Part shown: positions 63,142 to 64,000 of the stretch, piece by piece | How the letters are laid out: the number at the start of each line of letters is the position of its first letter | Position numbering within the stretch: the first letter of the stretch is position 1 | Origin: Aquisalimonas sp. | GTDB lineage: Bacteria; Pseudomonadota; Gammaproteobacteria; Nitrococcales; Aquisalimonadaceae | DNA: 64,000 nt | NCBI GenBank assembly: GCA_007126095.1 | Contig: SLBZ01000091.1 | Coordinates: 19,347 to 83,346 of the forward strand | Reading direction: 5' to 3' | Made by a program: the position numbers and the translations under genes | Notes under the pieces: generated by a model | Seen by the model: the letters and a program-made list of their open reading frames with translations, nothing else | What the model was told of the DNA's origin: nothing | Database searches by the model: none

Positions 63142-64000
63142 ATGATCAGGTTGTTCAGCCATTACGTGCCCAGAAACACGTTATTCGTCGTGCTTCTGGA
63201 GGCGTTGATCCTTGCGGTCTGTGTGTATGGCGTGGCGTTGATCTGGAAAGGGCCCGGGCAGGCGGCGGACACGGAACGCCTGGCGGTCGAATCACTGATG
63301 CTCGCCTCGGCCATGCTGACGGCAATGGTCCTGCTGGGTGTCTACGGCCGGGCGTCCATTGAAGGGTGGGGCTCCACCCTGCTGCGGCTGCTGGTGGCAG
63401 CCGCCATGGGTTTTGGTGTGGTCAGCCTCGCTTCCAGCAACTTCGACGACACTCTTGCCATCCTGGGAGCTCCCGGACTTGCAGGTATCGCCGCCGCGTT
63501 CGTTCTGATCTCGGTGGAGCGGCTGATCGTATTCCGCTGGAGTGGTGCGAACGCCCTGCGGCCGCGAGTGCTGGTTCTGGGGGCCGGAAGCCGCGCGGGA
63601 CGTGTGGATGAACTGGTTCGGTCTCACTCCACCGCCAGGCGTATGGATGTCGTTGGCTTTCTGCCCGCCAACGAAGGGCAGCCCGCGGTCGGGGAAGCGC
63701 GGCGGATCGAGCGCGAAGGCGACGAGCGGCTGTGGGACCTGGTGCGGCGGCTGGGGGTGAACGAGATTGTGGTGGGCGTGCGCGACCGGCGCAATGGCGG
63801 ACTACCCGTGGGCGAGTTGCTGGAGTGTCGTCTTCGGGGGGTGCGGGTCACCAATCTGACCGATTTCTTCGAGCGCGAAACCGGCCAGATCCGGGTGGAC
63901 TCGCTCAACAGCAGCTGGCTGATTTTCAGCGAGGGCTTTCGCCGCAATACCCTGCGCCGCGTGGTCAAGCGGACATTCGATATCGTCGCCAGCAGTGCCC
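63142..64000 (+). CDS. Sugar transferase of exosortase/PEP-CTERM-associated EPS system (N-terminal part)
   Basis: The frame is open to the window edge (286 codons). It begins MIRLFSHYVPRNTLFVVLLE, the characteristic start of the PEP-CTERM-system polyprenyl glycosylphosphotransferase group, followed by about four membrane segments (to about 130). A nucleotide-binding-like domain (RPRVLVLGAGSRA) comes next, then VTNLTDFFERETGQIRVDSLNSSWLIF, entering the transferase domain at RRVVKRTFDIVAS. AAGGA precedes ATG 63142. An in-frame ATG at 63037 would add 35 non-conserved residues. It probably starts an EPS operon. Confidence 0.85.
   Translation, partial: MIRLFSHYVPRNTLFVVLLEALILAVCVYGVALIWKGPGQAADTERLAVESLMLASAMLTAMVLLGVYGRASIEGWGSTLLRLLVAAAMGFGVVSLASSNFDDTLAILGAPGLAGIAAAFVLISVERLIVFRWSGANALRPRVLVLGAGSRAGRVDELVRSHSTARRMDVVGFLPANEGQPAVGEARRIEREGDERLWDLVRRLGVNEIVVGVRDRRNGGLPVGELLECRLRGVRVTNLTDFFERETGQIRVDSLNSSWLIFSEGFRRNTLRRVVKRTFDIVASSA

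Overview
The window looks like the chromosome of a GC-rich, probably halophilic gammaproteobacterium. The tol-pal, ruvABC, dapA-bamC/gcvR-bcp and fmdB-aspS neighbourhoods are all gammaproteobacterial. Many proteins are rich in Asp and Glu, there are polyhydroxybutyrate (PHB) genes, and the AspRS is of the non-discriminating type. An Ectothiorhodospiraceae/Chromatiales-like organism is the best guess, inferred from gene content only. Almost every base is explained by ordinary chromosomal genes; I see no phage, insertion sequence, CRISPR array or plasmid feature.

Layout. 1-13.4 kb (minus strand): the 5' half of a tRNA-Lys, then, read from right to left, yebC, ruvC-ruvA-ruvB, a glrK-qseG-glrR two-component module, ybgC-tolQ-tolR-tolA-tolB-pal-cpoB and queE-queC. 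13.7-19.0 kb (plus): a five-gene branched-chain-amino-acid-type ABC importer. 19.0-25.5 kb: a patatin-like phospholipase, two HDOD signalling proteins, a long-chain acyl-CoA ligase and pabB. 25.7-28.5 kb (plus): PHB genes phaA, phaR and phaB. 28.6-28.84 kb: an intergenic unit with a textbook sigma-70 promoter and two tandem intrinsic terminators, the best candidate for an undescribed small RNA. 29.0-39.0 kb: bepA, an AI-2E-family permease, bcp and gcvR, divergent from dapA-bamC, then purL. 39.0-44.6 kb: an acyl-CoA synthetase, a DUF815 ATPase, a DUF2058 protein, nhaP2 and a phasin. 44.8-47.3 kb: a GNAT enzyme plus an unknown membrane protein, and folE-folX-DUF3429. 47.6-54.9 kb (plus): a fused 5-oxoprolinase, a FadL porin, and a flavin reductase coupled to a rubredoxin reductase. 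54.9-58.9 kb (minus): a DUF1614 protein, an SDR, lpxR and pncB. 59.0-61.2 kb (plus): fmdB and aspS. 61.2-62.9 kb (minus): a metallophosphatase and a trypsin-like protease. From 63.1 kb the window enters what looks like an exosortase-associated exopolysaccharide locus.

How it fits together. PHB metabolism is the main theme. PhaA and PhaB make 3-hydroxybutyryl-CoA, PhaR is the repressor and the phasin coats the granule; the synthase is not in the window. A CTGC-N3-GCAG dyad of the type reported for PhaR lies at the phasin promoter, and a close variant lies at the predicted start of the small RNA. The phaB promoter carries a separate perfect 19-bp dyad. Two perfect TGTGA-N6-TCACA (CRP/Vfr-type) sites precede fadL and the exopolysaccharide gene. 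The most useful new observations here are therefore regulatory. They come from reading the sequence by eye and have no experimental support.
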